From: Gnetum montanum
Taxonomy: Eukaryota; Streptophyta; Gnetopsida; Gnetales; Gnetaceae
Length of the DNA stretch: 64,000 nt
Reading direction: 5' to 3'
Assembly (NCBI GenBank): GCA_015680685.1
Contig: MNCI01002242.1
Location: 547,178-611,177, forward strand
Part shown: positions 42,718 through 54,590 of the stretch, piece by piece
Layout of the letters: the number at the start of each line of letters is the position of its first letter
Position numbering within the stretch: position 1 is the stretch's first letter
Translations under genes and position numbers: made by a program
The notes under the pieces: model-generated
The model's database searches: none
What the model was told of the DNA's origin: nothing
What the model saw: only the letters and a program-made list of their open reading frames with translations

Positions 42718-44151
42718 TTGGTCACAAGTAAGTCTATGCATGGTGCTTATCTAGGCATAAAATTGGGGCAAAATGCTCAAACCCTCATTTCACTCCATTC
42801 CCTCTCCAATTCAACATTGCCTCAAACCCTTCTCTACCAAAAGATCCACATTTTTCAAGCCCCCATTTTCATCTCCAAACCTTGGATTGAGATCTCATGG
42901 CCTCAAGAAAAGAAGTTAGAAGCAAGAAGAGAAGATGCACCAAGATCAAGCTCTTCAAGAAGCTAAAGGAGAGGACCCTAAATTAAAGATGATAGCTCAA
43001 AAAACAGTTTCAAAGAGACATGTAGCAAATTTGAGAAAAGAACATGTGCAATACAAAGGTGTGTATTGTTCAATCAATTGGTTAATTTCATAGATCTTGA
43101 TGGGTATCTCGAGAGGTTTTGATGAAATAGATTGCTTTGTATAAAGGGTGTTCCATACCCTAGGTTCAGATTTCTATTTTAATCTAAAAGTGGATAGCCT
43201 TCATTCAATAAGCTTTGTTACTAAATTTTTGGAAAAAGAGATTGTGGTTAATTCTAGTCTCATTTCTAAAATTATTGGGATTCCAAAGTTTGGAAAATTT
43301 ATGTTCATCAAGACACTTTCTTAGTTAGAGAAGTATGAATCTAGGAAGAAAAATACAAAAACCATTTGTTACCAAGGTTACAAATGAGAGTTAAACAAAC
43401 TCAAAGCCTTAGCTTGTTAATAATATTTTGAACATCAATTTACTTCCTAGAATAGGACATTATGATAAAGTGTATTTATGGCATTATGATAAAGTGTATG
43501 TATGGCTTATCTTCCTTTTTTGAAACCTCAAAAGAAATTAAATGCTTTTGATCTCATAGTTTGTTGATTCAATATGCAAAAAAGCATTTCATCAATATGT
43601 CTTCTCTTTGCCATTATTATCTCTAAAATTTTTGGGAAAAATGTTGATGTTGATGAGGAGGAGGAAGTAATAAAACCTCCAAATGAAAAGGATGAAGCTT
43701 GCTGGTGTTGCTCCCAAACATGTTTTCAATGAAGTTGTTGGTGAGACTTCAAAGCCAATGAAAAAGATTGATCTCTTGTTTTTAAAGTTGGCTAGGAACA
43801 TAAACTTCATCAAGAAATTAGTTGCTCGTCAACATAGATATTCAAGATTTGAAGAAAGCATTGAGGAATAAAGGGATTATAGGGTATGACACATTAACTT
43901 ATTATCAAGAGTCCTCAAATCTAATCTATGAAGCATCAAATAGTGAGACTATAACAAGGAAAACTACTTCAAGGGCAATTTCAAATCATGGTGAAGATAG
44001 TGAGAAAATTGCATCAGATAATGAGGAAGATGAAGAAGAAACAAGTGATGATGAAGACCATGAAGAGGAAAGGATGATGAAGACTAAGAAGATTATCAAC
44101 AGCAAAGCAATCATGACACTTTCAATTATGATGATGTTGTTGATAATCTAA
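42718..44151 (+). pseudogene. Extra 3' ORF of element G
   Basis: Open pieces after RNase H: 42718-42966 (Ser-rich), about 42980-43330 (FDEIDCFV, SISFVTKFLEKEIVVNSSLI, SKIIGIPKFGKF) and 43683-44151 (KKIDLLFLKLARNINFIKKL, then a Glu/Asp-rich tail NEEDEEETSDDEDHEEER). A globular part followed by an acidic tail after copia pol is the pattern of Sirevirus 'env-like' ORFs. No signal peptide or membrane span is obvious. Frames switch several times. Confidence 0.55.
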
Positions 44152-46681
44152 GGAGCTTTGAGCTTCCTTTTCTCTTTGCCTCATTGACCCTCTTGCTTAG
44201 CATCATTTACTTTTAGTTGTTTTAGTTGCTTATTTTTCAATTTGGTAGTATGTTGGTAGGACTTGGTATATTTGGTAATAACTCACACATAGACTTGTTT
44301 CAAGATCTCTATGAACTAACTAAAGTGTGGTTGATGTTTTAGTGTGAACATTATGAGATAATCATATATAAATATACATGCTTCAACTCTTTTATATTTT
44401 AAGCCTTCATTCTCAATTCTATGTTTGTAGGTTCATGTTTTTTTCCCAAGCTAGATCTATATTATGAATTAATTTTAGGATATATAGCATTAGAATAAAT
44501 TTTTTTTTTTTTTTTATGTTTGCATCTAGCATTTCTCTTGATACAAATCCTTGTCCACAGATATGTACATAGATATATATTCATTTGATTTCTTACATAT
44601 TCAGTTTTAAGAACATACTTGAGTCTAACCTCTCTCCAAGGATATCTTTGTGCCTTGAAAGTATATTGTTTATTCCTTTTACAGATAACAAGCAAGGAGA
44701 AGACAAGTTTTGAGAGAGCCAGAAGCACAAGGGTACCCTGAGAATTCATTAGGATTACTCATTTACTTTAGTTTTTGGATTCTCACTTTTGTTTGTGTAT
44801 GGTGGGTTTGCTCATCTTCAAAGAAATGGAGATCATTGGATTCTAGGTTTTAAAAATGATTCATTTATGCAGAACAAAGTTAAGTTTTAATGATCTTTGG
44901 GAACCCCAACGGGTCACACCCACGGCACAAGGCGCCCCTCATTATTAACACTTTTTAGCCTGGGTCATCCCCTCTGCACACACCTCATCTTGAATGAATC
45001 ACCCCCTAGATCATGGATCTCCCCCCTAAGAAAACAAGACAGTCAAAGTACATTCAGACAGGTCTCCCCCAAGCATCCGTCAACCCTTGGAAGCCCTAAA
45101 AACACAAAAGTATTTGATCATTGAAGGTACCCTTCCCATTTGTCCTTTCAAAACTGGTACATTTCTTCCTAATCAATCATGGCAGATCTAGACGTTAAAG
45201 CCAAAGAGGAGATAAATCATTGGGACAAACTTGATATTTCATGTAGCAAATTTGGTGGCGTAAAATGCTTAAGCTTCCATTTGATGTACTATGTGCTATA
45301 ACTTTTTATATTTTATGCATTGTATTGTGCTCATTTTATTGCCCTTGATGCAATCTGATAGAGATCCTTGTATTCATCCTTCCTTTTTGCTCAAAATCTA
45401 TGATCTAGTTAAGGATTTAGACTTAAAATTTCGATCCACACCATTGTAATAAAATGTAAAACCCTCATATCCATGATGCTACAAGACTGCACCAATGAGA
45501 GAGAAGGGTTTAAAAAGTCTTAACATTTGTATATTTTTGTTCTTTTTTTTTCCAACCCCGAGGTGTTTTTCCATACACGCTTCTATTTCTATCTGCTGCT
45601 CTCATCCTTAGGGCGCCTATGGATGCACCCTAACAAGTGGAGCACCAAAAAACTGTAGAACCGGAGGCATTGGTACAAAAATTTTAAGCCGCAGTGCTGA
45701 AACTACTAGACAAGGTTGTTGCATCAACTTGAGTTACAAGGGCGTTGGCAGGAGAAACAAAACAGTAGGTCTTCATAAAGACACAATAAAAGGCTAATTG
45801 CCGCTACTTTGTAATTGTTTTTCAGCCAGAACCGAGGGCACCTCTAGAAGTAGCATTAAATGCTGAGAAATGAGAGCATCCTTGGAAAAGCAAACTGAAG
45901 AATTTATGTCTTCTACCCACCGTAAAAGAGGCGACGCTGTGAGGACCACAATTCTACATATCTAACACCTATTATGCTCAAAAAGGAATTGTAAAATTGA
46001 ACGATTCTTTTTCAAACTTCTGAGCCTAAATTACTTTAAATACCTGAAACATGGGTGGATGATTTGACATGGAATAGCACTGCATGCAGCACAATGGGAT
46101 GGATTTGGATGAGTTGATGAGAGAGTTTTACCTGTACTGGCTTAAAGCATTAACAAGGTCAGTTCCTATGAACATTTAATCTCATTCCCATCACAATAAA
46201 TCTATTCAAAAATTGAAATATATATAGATACACACACACAGCCCTGGAATTTTATATTTGGAATGAAGATTTTTATATTTTGAACAGCTAACAAAGTGCA
46301 GTACCATGCTACTAAATACTTAGCCAAGTTCGACAAACTATCATGATTTTCCAAGCTCAATATGATAACAACAGGGGGAAAAGTAATCATATGCGCCAAC
46401 ATTTGAACTCCTAATATTAACTTGATCGACCATGTAATCAGGGTTAGTAATATGTAAAGTAATTAAGCAGTTAAAAATAAAATTTATTTCAGACTAGGAT
46501 TTCATAAAAAACAATACTCACAAACTTAACTTAAAAAGTTCTTCGCCGTCCTTGGAACTCATTTTGGAGCAAATGATTATGCAAGGTAACAAACTCTAGG
46601 AGATTATGCACACATGACAAAATCCCTACAAGTACCCAAGATCATAAGAGATCCTTCTTAAGAAAAAGCAAAATGGATTGC
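44152..46681. other. Intergenic DNA 3' of the STT3 gene
   Basis: No gene supported. 44900-45110 is unusually C-rich (GGCACAAGGCGCCCC, GGTCTCCCCCAAGC). A 41-codon frame from ATGGCAGATCTAGACG (45179) is open but unsupported. 45560-45950 has a gene-like base composition without a recognisable product. Part of 46480-46681 is presumably the 3' untranslated region of STT3. Confidence 0.5.
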
Positions 46682-49600
46682 TTACCACCTATTAACTGGT
46701 GGTTTAACTTTATAAATTCTAATTATCCAGTTGGAAGTCGTATAAGCCTCTTCCAAATATTCAAGTTTCACGTCCTTATTTCCTATTTCAACTCCTCTGG
46801 CTCTATCCCATCTGCAATAATAAAAAATTAAATAAATAAAATCAATCCACGAAACTAATGGCGAAGAATAGTAGTGTTTGGGTTCTGTATTCTCGTCATG
46901 CATTAATACTGATTGTTTTTCAAAAAACATTCAAATAAAAACCACGTGCACAACTCAACAGGATAGGAAACCTACCAAAATGTCTACTCAAAGAGACAAT
47001 ATACTTTCTGTTTTTTCATTAAATATATATGTGATATTTATATAATTTAGCTTTTCCAATATTATTGATTTCCATGAAATATTCTTCAAGATGTCTAGAG
47101 ATTAATTTGATTTGTAGCCCCTTCTTTCAAAATTAGACACCTAGATAAACCACATGGACTTGTATGCATCTCCAATAACCTTATAAAATACTTTATTAAA
47201 ATAAAGCCACCTAAATTTCCAACCAAATAAATAAAAGAAAACTAAATGGGGCACCGCACTTAAGTTGTTCTATAATGTAATAGGATAATAGAATCACAGA
47301 ATCCAATACAAGTTATCCGATAGTTATAAGATCCCAAGTAAAGAACATGTAAATTTGACTAAAATATTAAAAATGAATACCACATCTTCCTCAGACTGCT
47401 ATGAATTTCTTTGAAGAAAACAGGGAATAGTTGCTAAAATAGGTATATGTCATTCACTAACTTCCGTTTTTGTGCTTGGGTTATTGCATGGAATAAGTTT
47501 TAAATTGATTGATATTAAAATTATTCTGCAACATAGATTCATCCCATATTAGGATTTCATAATTAGAAACATTATGAGTTCTAAGTGCCCTAGGGGCAGC
47601 CACTGGAAGCAGTTAGGCTTTCGCTCATCCCCCAACCCTCTTGGGATCCTACTTGGTAGAATAAGCATTGAGGCTCTGGGTGATGATTCTTTTTTATGAG
47701 TTCTAAATGCCATGATATACAGTAAACTCTAAATTGACAGCTAAAGACCAATATCATAATTTAATTAGAACGTAGTTGCTCATTATCTTGTCAATTATAG
47801 TGCCGTAATCAGATCAAGTCATTCAAATCTCGTATCCAAAGACTTAAGATAACTTGGAAACACATGATCAAGAAACTACTTACCATTTAAAAGGATTTAT
47901 AAAACAGGGGAAACAAACTAAAAGCCAATGAGTGAAACAATTCCACATAGCCTTTTAAACAAATAAAAAATTGACATTCTCAAATAAAAGGAATAATAAA
48001 TACCCAGGAGGCCTGCCATATTCGGTACTGAGCTCCCCAAATCGGTAGTAGCATAACTTATACCTGATAAATTAACAAAAAATGGAAACATTAGGAATAG
48101 TTAATTACAACAAAAAAAAACAGCTTGCAAACATAGTTCATACTAGTGTAAGAAAACATCAACAAGAAAGCTATACAAAAGATTGTAATAACTATTATAA
48201 TTACACTTCTTTTAAAAAGTTAAGATTAACTTAACGCACATTCATAAAACCTAACCTACAGAAAATGGCAATTTTACTTGGTTAAAATAAAAGAACAAAA
48301 ATTTTGTGGATGTTTCGTGAAATTCCGGCAATATAATCAGAGGCATTTAATAAGCTGTAACCAACAGTTTATGAACATGCATAAAAGAAACATTTGGCAC
48401 GAAATTTTACGTCGTAAAAGATAACCGGATATTCTGATGAAATCATATTTCTAAAAATTTTAATAAGATCACAACAATAAAGCTTTTCTTTTAAATTTCT
48501 TTTTAATTTTTCTTGCCTTTTTACCAAGAGGAACCTAGATGAAGCTCCTAAAAAAGCTTCAAAGTACTTACATAAGACAGTTTAACATTTTGGGAGCCGC
48601 ACCCTTGTCGACACGATATTCTCCATTAACAAGATAATCAGATTCTTTGATCACAGGAAAGACACCCCCACCAATGCGAACCATCCATAGAAATCTGTTC
48701 ATAACAGATAACGAGATCATTGTACGTATATCCATAATTACTGAATGAAAATGGTTTTACAGCAATAGACAAAAGGTTGCTAGAAAAAAAACTAAAACTA
48801 AAACTTACTTGTTGATATCATCTGACGAGTAGCCAGTGACACCACCAAATACAACCAGGACGTAATCAACATCCAGCAACTGCATAATTTCGTAAGCTTC
48901 ATGCTCATACGATGACATTGCCCTCCCAACAGTAGCAATGTGGGTGTTGTTCCATGTATTGTTGTCAACAATCACAGTTCTATTGCCCATTGCAGTGATT
49001 TGATATCCATAATCCCACCATGACATTATTTTTGCATCCGGTGGGGTATTTTGGTGGATCCAATAATATGCTTCACGATAGTCATCAAAAATAACCCTGC
49101 CACCATGAGCACCCCGAGCAGCCAAAACAATTGAAGGTGACGAATATGCCTCTGAGGTTACCCATGTACAATGAGTGACATAACTTGTCATCAAATACAG
49201 TAAACCTAGTATTAAAAATGCAGCACCCTTTTTCTGAAATGGCAATGTGTTATCTGATAAGCCCTGCAATATCAAGAAAACAAGAATATAGTAAGATACT
49301 TCAAAAACTAAGCCCTGACATATATGTTGATTGGTTTTTATGAGATTTATACTTTCAATTTGGATTATCCAAGAATCTCCTTAACCTAACAAGGTATAAA
49401 GTTATGGAATAATGCACTTTGTTCCTTGCCTTGATGGAAGATTTGGCAGAGCCAGCCCCTTTGCTTAGAATAGTAGAAGAAGATTTAGATTTGCTATGGA
49501 GTACGGATGACAAGTTTTTCAAAGTTGCAGAAATAGCTATGGCACTAATAAGGCAAACAGCAGGCGCTGCCACAAGGATAAGACGAACCATCACCCCAGC

Positions 49601-51869
49601 AAAATACAGGCTTGTAAGACCATATAATACCATAAAAATAGTGGCATCAGTTAGTCTTTTGAAGCAAAAGTAGAGTCCAGCTGGGAAGAAAATAAGCAGG
49701 ATGTGAAAATCAAACATAAATGATGACCAAGCCGTGGGTTGATGCTCAGAAACAGAGGCAATGATTGGAATGTGATCCTTTGCATATGTTGGATCCAAGA
49801 GAGAATAGAAACGTCCAGTCCAAGGAGATATATAGCCTGATGCCATGCCTACACCAAGGGCAATTCCACCAACGCCTATAGCCCCTGTTACTGTTATCTG
49901 CAAAAATGACTGGAATAGCTTTGGATCGTCCAGCTGCTTCTTAACCCAGTCCACAAAATAGAAAACCTGCAAACAAAATAGTTCAAAGTAAATAGCCATC
50001 AGAAAACACTAGAAATCATCCTATAAAGAGTGGATTACTTTAGCACAAATGAAATAACCTATAATAAAAAAATAATTGAAAATAATCCACAGATGTAAGT
50101 GGTAACCATCAAACAAAAAAAACTAATATTATTTTATTTCGCAAGAGAAATTGAATTTGAATATTTCAATTACAAAACAAATGTCTTACATCTCCACAAA
50201 TCAGTTTGAGTCATAGTTTTTTATCGGTTTGAAATTAGATTAAATAAAGGAAAAACCAAAATGATGAAAATAGACATGATTGCTATAAATTTTTGCATTA
50301 TCAAAAAAAATTCAAAAGTTGATAATTTTTTAATTTACCAACAAAGAAAAAGTTCACTGTTTTTCTAGAATGATTTCTAAACCAAGTCATTGACAATTTC
50401 TCAAAATGATATTTCAGCTGGCATATACAATTTTTCCTAACTCCCATTGCACTCCATGATCACATAATTGCATATACAATACGTATGTCATTCGCGTATT
50501 TACCCTTGACTATGAAACGAGTCCTTGGAGGCCTATTGTAAATTTCATGATAACTGGATAATATTAGTAACACCAACAACATAACAAACCTGTCAATTTA
50601 TTGTCCTAAGGAGTATATTATAAAGTAAACTGCCAAAAAAACACATTTAACATAAATACTCATGCATGAACTGTCATTCAGCTTTTGCAATGTTTCTGTT
50701 TCCTAAACTCCCTACATTGATCAACAGGTGTAAACATATTTGCCGTTGAATCTACAGAATTTTTAAAGCATCTCAGTAATCTTGTGTCAATTATAACAAA
50801 TTATCAACTCCATAAATTCAAAAGTTTGCATTGTTTGTTACACGGACATAAATATACTTTTAACGTACCCTACTGCACAAGCATATGGATTAAACTGGTC
50901 CCAGAAAAGCTAGCTCACAACAATTAAAATTAATGCAAAAGAACATCAATAAATTTGACTTGCCTGGAGGAGGAAAAAGACCCCCATCGCAGCGATGTGC
51001 TCTCCGGACTGGACATGCTGGAACCCCACAAACCTGATCTGCATAGCAAGCAACATACCCAGAACATACATACAGTTGTAGGCTACATAAAGCCTCAGTG
51101 AATACCTCCCAGTAACTAATAAAACCATGACATAAATGGGCACCAGGTTGATGATGAAAACATAGCCCCCCCAGGCAGATACCATATAGAAATAGGCAAA
51201 AGCAGAGGCCACAGACCAGGCTAGAGATCCAGTATTAACAGCCTTGACAAATAGGTAAAAGGTCAACAACAGTGCAAAAATGGCCACACCCTCATTATCA
51301 TAAGATCCTGCTACTGACCTAGAAATGTAACCCGGGCAGATCGCAATAAGGGCTGCAGCTACCAATCCTGCCCCAGAATCCCAAATCTCTTTGCCAAAAA
51401 AGTAGGCAACAATGGTGGTATTTGATGCAAAAAATGGTGCAGTCAAAACACATACTTCTCTGATATGCACTGCAAAACTCAAAAGTCTCAAAGTCCAGTA
51501 CATAAGTGCAGCCGTGACCATTAAACCTGGATAGAGAGTTCCTCCAATAATTCGTCCAAGTGGATACCAACTCTCGTAATCAAACCAATTCCAAAACTCG
51601 TAAAAACCCTTTTCTGTCAGGTAAAGAGTGGTCCTGTAATTGAAATATGGATCAAATTCATGGATCATACTTTCATACCGTAGAACACTGAACAATCTGG
51701 TGATAAAGGCCAGAATATAGACCAAACATAGAACCCCAACACGAAGCAGCAATTCCTGCTGCTTTGTTTTGAGCTTGAAATTCCTCATTTTAATCGATTC
51801 TGGCTTTAAACCCAGCATTCCCATCACCGAATTCACGCCCATGCTTGATTTTCCTGCCATGGAACCCAT
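46682..51869 (-). CDS. STT3B: Oligosaccharyltransferase catalytic subunit STT3 (STT3B type), 6 coding exons
   Basis: Exons (minus): 51869-50964, 49966-49430, 49263-48809, 48694-48572, 48063-48004, 46811-46682; total 2211 nt, 736 residues plus stop, close to the plant STT3B length. STT3 transfers the lipid-linked oligosaccharide to Asn-X-Ser/Thr in the ER membrane. Seen: first luminal-loop acidic motif [10 protein letters not shown] (residues 70-79), many hydrophobic segments, the [10 protein letters not shown] loop (373-382), WWDYGYQI (563-570) and the [10 protein letters not shown] region (581-590), and the end VKPPVNRW. No stops or frameshifts. Start at 51869 is chosen because a TAG lies just upstream in frame. 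Introns are 997, 166, 114, 508 and 1192 bp; the first, and probably the second, uses a GC donor. If intron 2 instead uses the nearby weak GT (AAA/GTGCAT), the protein gains four residues. This is the only intact gene in the window. Confidence 0.95.
49264..49429 (-). other. STT3B intron 2, probable GC-AG intron
   Basis: Best donor is ATCAAG/GCAAGG (49430/49429), acceptor GATATTGCAG. It gives [17 protein letters not shown], similar in length to plant homologues. The alternative AAA/GTGCAT donor 12 bases downstream keeps frame but is a poor GT site. Confidence 0.6.
49967..50963 (-). other. STT3B intron 1 with GC-AG borders
   Basis: Exon 1 ends CTCCTCCAG and the intron starts GCAAGTCAAATT; it ends TTTGTTTGCAG. 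Joining gives [13 protein letters not shown], the expected conserved sequence. No GT donor in frame is available nearby. CAG/GCAAGT is the strong consensus of the minor GC-AG class. Confidence 0.88.
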
Positions 51870-52210
51870 CTACAGATCAAAGAGCTAGTTTTCGCAAATT
51901 TTTCCTCCCCTCAGCGCAGATCCATATCCGATCAAACAGATCCCATCAGCGTAAAGCCCTGCAAAAACCTCATATTGTAGGGGTAGGTTTCCGGTGCTGT
52001 AATGGATGAAATTGCCCCATGAACGATAAATCCTGCATTTCAATAAATCTATTTGCTCCACGAAGCGTGTCTTGTAGTCAAGGGTATACAGCATTACCCA
52101 CCCTTTTTTAACCGGCCAATTCCATTAACCATGTTTTTGATTTTCTTTGAAAGGCTCCGGTGACACTTCTGTTTTCATGATAAAAGACTTATATATATAT
52201 ATATGATTAA
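51870..52210 (-). promoter_or_regulatory. STT3B 5' untranslated and proximal promoter region
   Basis: About 230 bases of mixed composition before the ATG, then AT-rich DNA with a (TA)n run at about 52190-52205. The transcription start is not determinable. The retroposon cluster begins roughly 230 bases further upstream. Confidence 0.45.
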
Positions 52211-52289
52211 AAAATATCCCAAATGAGAGGCACCCACTTTGAAAAGTATTATGCAAGCTTGAGCTTGGATGCTCTAAGTTTGTTTTTTA

Positions 52290-52438
52290 AAAAAAATTAA
52301 TAATGCCTCTGCAATGTCAAGCTTGTGAAGTACTTTGGATTTTCTTTGCTCATTATTAATTTTTTTTAATGATGTCTCCTCATTGTGAAGTTTGTCACGT
52401 ACTTTAAATTTTCTTTGCTGATTATTAATATTGTTGTT
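52290..52438. repeat. Two-copy imperfect repeat, about 70-bp unit
   Basis: Two neighbouring copies with GTCAAGCTTGTGAAGTACTT / GTGAAGTTTGTCACGTACTT and TTTTCTTTGCTxATTATTAA. A third related copy is at about 31918-31978. Confidence 0.65.
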
Positions 52439-52580
52439 GTTGGAACTTGATATAATTGAAACATTAGTACACCCCAAGGCTTTTAAAAGTTTATAACTCA
52501 ATGCTACCTAGTAGAATCAAACCAATGACCTAGGGTTACCAAGCCAAGACCCCTACCACTAGGCTAACACCTATTATTAT
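52439..52580 (-). mobile_element. SINE copy (minus strand)
   Basis: Minus strand: GTTAGCCTAGTGGTAG (A box), TTGGTTTGATTCTA (B box, decayed), GGTAGCATTGAGTTATAAA and the 3' end AAGTTCCAAC followed by an AAC repeat. Same family as 38499-38653. Confidence 0.85.
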
Positions 52581-52721
52581 TATTAATATTGTTTTGGGGG
52601 TCCAACAACCCACTAAGGTGTTGATTTTTTGGAATTCATCAAGCAAATAATCACCAAAAAAGTAATCAAAATTATAATTATATGCTTGTTTTTTTTTTAT
52701 AGGAGAGGGTATAGAGGGGTA
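52581..52721. other. Short AT-rich spacer between SINE copies
   Basis: Contains an ATT microsatellite-like run and a poly-T; nothing else seen. Confidence 0.5.
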
Positions 52722-52862
52722 TGTTGGAACTAAAACTAGATAACTATCTATACCCTAGGATATATAGCAAACACAAAACTTTCATTGAACTTAAATAGAA
52801 CTTTATAACTCAATGCTACCCATTGGGATCGAACATGTACCTTTAGGCTACAGGGTCCATCA
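52722..52862 (-). mobile_element. SINE copy (minus strand)
   Basis: Minus strand: TGTAGCCTAAAGG (A box), ATGTTCGATCCC (B box), GGGTAGCATTGAGTTATAAAG and the 3' end AGTTCCAACA. Confidence 0.82.
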
Positions 52863-52869
52863 TTTAGAG

Positions 52870-53092
52870 TGATAGTGAAATGCTTGCTTCTTGCATTGTA
52901 AGACCTGGGTTTGAGCTTGGACATAGTCACTCAAAAAAAGGTTAGGCTTTTGTTCATCCTTCGACCCTTAAATTTGGAAACTCTAAGTCATGAGTTTAAT
53001 TTTGGTGGGCAATATTGAGTTATAAAGTTTTAATTTCTTGGTATTAAATATTATTTAAAAAATGTTTCAAGTTCTAATACCCCTCATCTACT
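52870..53092 (+). mobile_element. SINE copy, interrupted or divergent
   Basis: The 3' half is clear (CTCTAAGTCATGAGTTTAAT, GGGCAATATTGAGTTATAAAG, CAAGTTCTAATACCCC). The 5' half (52870-52980) shows only a B-box-like CTGGGTTTGAGCTTGG and a stretch unlike the other copies, perhaps a second family. Confidence 0.65.
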
Positions 53093-53183
53093 GACCTTGT
53101 TAGGACTCCACCATAGTGAAAGGAGCATTGAGCTTCCACATAATAACCATGATGTAGGAACACCTCCCAATTCGAAGTTGTAA

Positions 53184-53364
53184 ACAATGAGGTGTTAACC
53201 TAGTAGTAAGACACTTGATTTGGAAGCTCCAAGTCATAGGTTTAATTTCAATAGGTAATGCTAAGTTCTATAAAGTTCTGATTGGACTATATATCTTGGA
53301 GTGTTTTTATGTTTCACTTATTTTGCATTCCAACACCCCTCCCTACCCCCACCCCCAAAATCCC
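53184..53364 (+). mobile_element. SINE copy with C-rich tail
   Basis: A box TTAACCTAGTAGTAAG, then CTTGATTTGGAAGCTCCAAG, a weakened B box (GGTTTAATTTC), CTAAGTTCTATAAAGTTCTG, and the 3' end GCATTCCAACACCCCTCCC. AAGTTGTAA lies on both sides (53175-53183 and 53365-53373), a 9-bp target duplication. Confidence 0.85.
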
Positions 53365-53373
53365 AAGTTGTAA

Positions 53374-54590
53374 TTTCCAAATTGCATTATGTTATACGAA
53401 TATGAGAGGGTCTGATCCACAAGTTTGGTGTCAATTAGGGATCATTTGCTATGATGCAAGTGTAACTCATCGTTGGTTGCAATCAACAATTATGAGCTCA
53501 TGCAACTTGCAATGCCTTGCAATGATCCAAAACTCAGTTTGCAAAGAAGATTTTGACTTGGACAAGAACTTGCAAGGTGGATATAACTCATAGGAGGTTG
53601 TAGTCCACCTAGAAGATCACTAGGGATTGCAATACACAACCACATGCATTGTGGATAGAGTAACTATTAAAATTGGCATAAAAGTCTAATTGTGATATAT
53701 CACGGCTCACAATGCCCTTGCATTGATAAAAGAAGATTGTTGTTTTGCTTGGATTGCAAGGGGTCTCAATTCACAGTCCCCTTGCACTAAGAAAGGGAAG
53801 AGAATTAGGTTTTACCATCTTTTAGATGACTATGGGAGGGTGCAACCTCCATGGGGTTGTAGTCACATCGAGATAGCAAGGAGGTCCAACTTGTAGTTGC
53901 TCATAGTTCATTGTCTAAAACTTTTTAAAAAATGTTTTCAACATTGAATATTTAGGAATTAGCAACGATGATTGTAAAAGGAAGATACAAAGACATAATC
54001 AAAGATTTTGATCATAAATGAAGATTACTTGAAGTAAGAAGAAGGTCCTAAAGCAATTGTGTGAGTCCATTGGACATCTTACATAGGTCCTTTGACATTG
54101 TATCCATCATTTGTTAAAAGGTGAGAATTGAGAGGGATGTTTGGCCACGTACCTTTACATCCATTATTAAGTGTTGTGAGATTTGGGATGCATGAAAGGC
54201 TCAGTATTTTCATAGATTCTTAGCTTGTGTATTCATGAGTCCTACTTGTATGTTGATGTATTTCATATTTTCATGCATTAATTAGACAGGGTTTTAATGG
54301 TGGTTTGCTTTCTTACATCTTATGCATGGAATTAGAAATGTTTGATGTGGATTTAAGGATGGTTTTGGACAACAATTATTTAGGAATGGTATAATTCTCC
54401 TAGGGTCCATACTAGCTTTAGTATTAAAGAGTAGGATTGGAATACTTGAGCATTGAATGTTAATTTTCTTAATGTTTTCATGTTTAGTTACTACCCAAAC
54501 TTAAGGAATTGTGCTAATAGTATCGTGCAATGTGTGGATTGTATTGGATCTATAATTTTTGTGTTATTCTAAGAAGAAATCAATATAGGC
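53374..54590 (+). other. Non-coding region before element E gag
   Basis: Probably LTR and leader of element E. TTGCAAT and GGTTGTAGT words recur between 53450 and 53930, as in the region after element F. I could not find a primer site or LTR boundary. Confidence 0.4.

Larger units (their letters stand above)
39455..44151 (+). mobile_element. Element G: Sirevirus-like Ty1/copia remnant
   Basis: Protease, integrase, RT and RNase H in copia order (integrase before RT), followed by an additional open region at 42718-44151. The extra 3' ORF and the RNase H end (KTKHIEIRYQF, IIAKPLPFDIFEEIKKGLGI) are like the Sirevirus lineage. gag and LTRs were not found. Confidence 0.82.

Noticed and set aside
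44897-45124. C-rich 75-codon frame 3' of STT3
   Set aside because: No motif, no splice partners, and composition alone explains the open frame.
49419-49673. Plus-strand 84-codon frame in the STT3 gene
   Set aside because: Antisense shadow of STT3 exon 2.
52187-52210. (TA)n run as the STT3 TATA box
   Set aside because: It is a simple microsatellite some 320 bases from the ATG; without transcript-start data it cannot be called a core promoter.
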